Positions 63,603-64,000 of a stretch of DNA of 64,000 bases are shown here, piece by piece (positions within the stretch are counted from its first letter, which is position 1; the number at the start of each line of letters is the position of its first letter). The stretch lies in contig JAVDOI010000001.1 of the NCBI GenBank assembly GCA_032191485.1, positions 37,429,885-37,493,884 of the forward strand, in the 5' to 3' direction. The DNA comes from Leptoclinus maculatus. Lineage: Eukaryota > Chordata > Actinopteri > Perciformes > Stichaeidae. Made by a program: the position numbers and the translations under genes. Under the pieces are notes generated by a model, which saw only the letters and a list, made by a program, of their open reading frames with translations, was not told where the DNA came from and did no database searches.

Positions 63603-64000
63603 TCATTGTACACAGGCAAAATGATCCCCAAAGTACACAGCAGGTTGTACTTTGTTAACAAATCGGGTAACCATTGCGTCATTATTAACAGGATTATTTC
63701 CATACAGGTCTAACACACATGAATAAGACATTCCTTTCTGTATGTGACATAGAAAAAACACACAGTGCTGTCCACATGTTGCAGCAAAATTATTCTGAAC
63801 CAGTTTTCTAGAATGAGATACATCAGTTCAGTTATTCTTGAGGAAATTAACTATTTCTTCTGGAAACATGACACTATCTGGAGGGTTCCCAAAACTGTCA
63901 AAGAAATAGCCATTCCTATGTTTTGTAATATAGATAGCCAGCCAATGCTCACCCGGCATGTTAAAAGGATGGGTGTTTACAATCACCATTGATGGGTATT
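63603..64000 (-). pseudogene. Adenain-like cysteine protease, partial, with TGA
   Basis: Runs off the right window edge. From the edge inward the minus strand shows IVNTHPFNMPGEHWLAIYI (His codon 63945-63947), YFFDSFGNPP (Asp codon 63897-63899), and, after an in-frame TGA at 63828-63830, LVQNNFAATCGQHC (Gln seven residues before the Cys at 63774-63776). His-Asp-Gln-Cys in this order is the fold signature of the adenovirus maturation protease family (C5), shared with adintovirus and Maverick proteases that process virion proteins. The frame ends with TGA at 63603-63605. The internal stop suggests decay, though readthrough or sequence error cannot be excluded. It converges with the polymerase on the other strand. 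Confidence 0.8.

Overview
The window looks like teleost fish nuclear DNA. It is AT-rich, has very few long open frames, and carries long (GT)n, (GATA)n, (AAAT)n and (AT)n tracts. It also has a dense set of repeats of the kind found in ray-finned fish: hAT elements with exact 8-bp target duplications, tRNA-derived SINEs, solo LTRs, an L2-like LINE tail and short TIR elements. Most of it is intergenic. All assignments come from reading the sequence; no database search was possible.

Layout. 1-29.6 kb: gene-poor DNA with scattered repeats, including a BED-finger hAT element (20822-22177, duplication GTTTAAAG) and a decayed ZMYM1-like hAT transposase (24249-25203). 29.8-32.8 kb: a probable real four-exon gene whose splice phases all agree. 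It encodes about 600 residues, mostly eleven near-identical 46-residue Glu/Lys-rich repeats, and I do not recognise the family. 33.6-56 kb: gene-poor DNA with nested repeats (hAT elements at 33603-34552, 46993-48377 and 55181-55846, a TA-flanked element at 40446-41485, a solo LTR at 52035-52419, and SINEs).

56.7-64 kb: the most unusual part, read here as a decayed endogenous double-stranded DNA virus of the adintovirus/Polinton (Maverick) type. On the plus strand there is a three-exon coiled-coil gene (56686-58109), an unknown ORF (58193-58753), and a protein-primed-type family B DNA polymerase in pieces. The polymerase is split by an unclassified 1771-bp solo LTR-like insert (AATG duplication) and a 437-bp solo LTR (GCATC duplication). 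On the minus strand there is an adenain-like cysteine protease running off the window end, with the expected His, Asp, Gln and Cys but one in-frame TGA, and a small lysine-rich ORF. Upstream of the small ORF are a TATA box and a striking array of WWCCG cores: ten consecutive sites spaced 10-11 bp apart, one DNA turn each. The two strands converge, with poly(A) signals facing each other near 63.5 kb.

Best candidates for something undescribed: the helically phased promoter array of the viral segment, and the 46-residue-repeat gene with its duplicated first exon.
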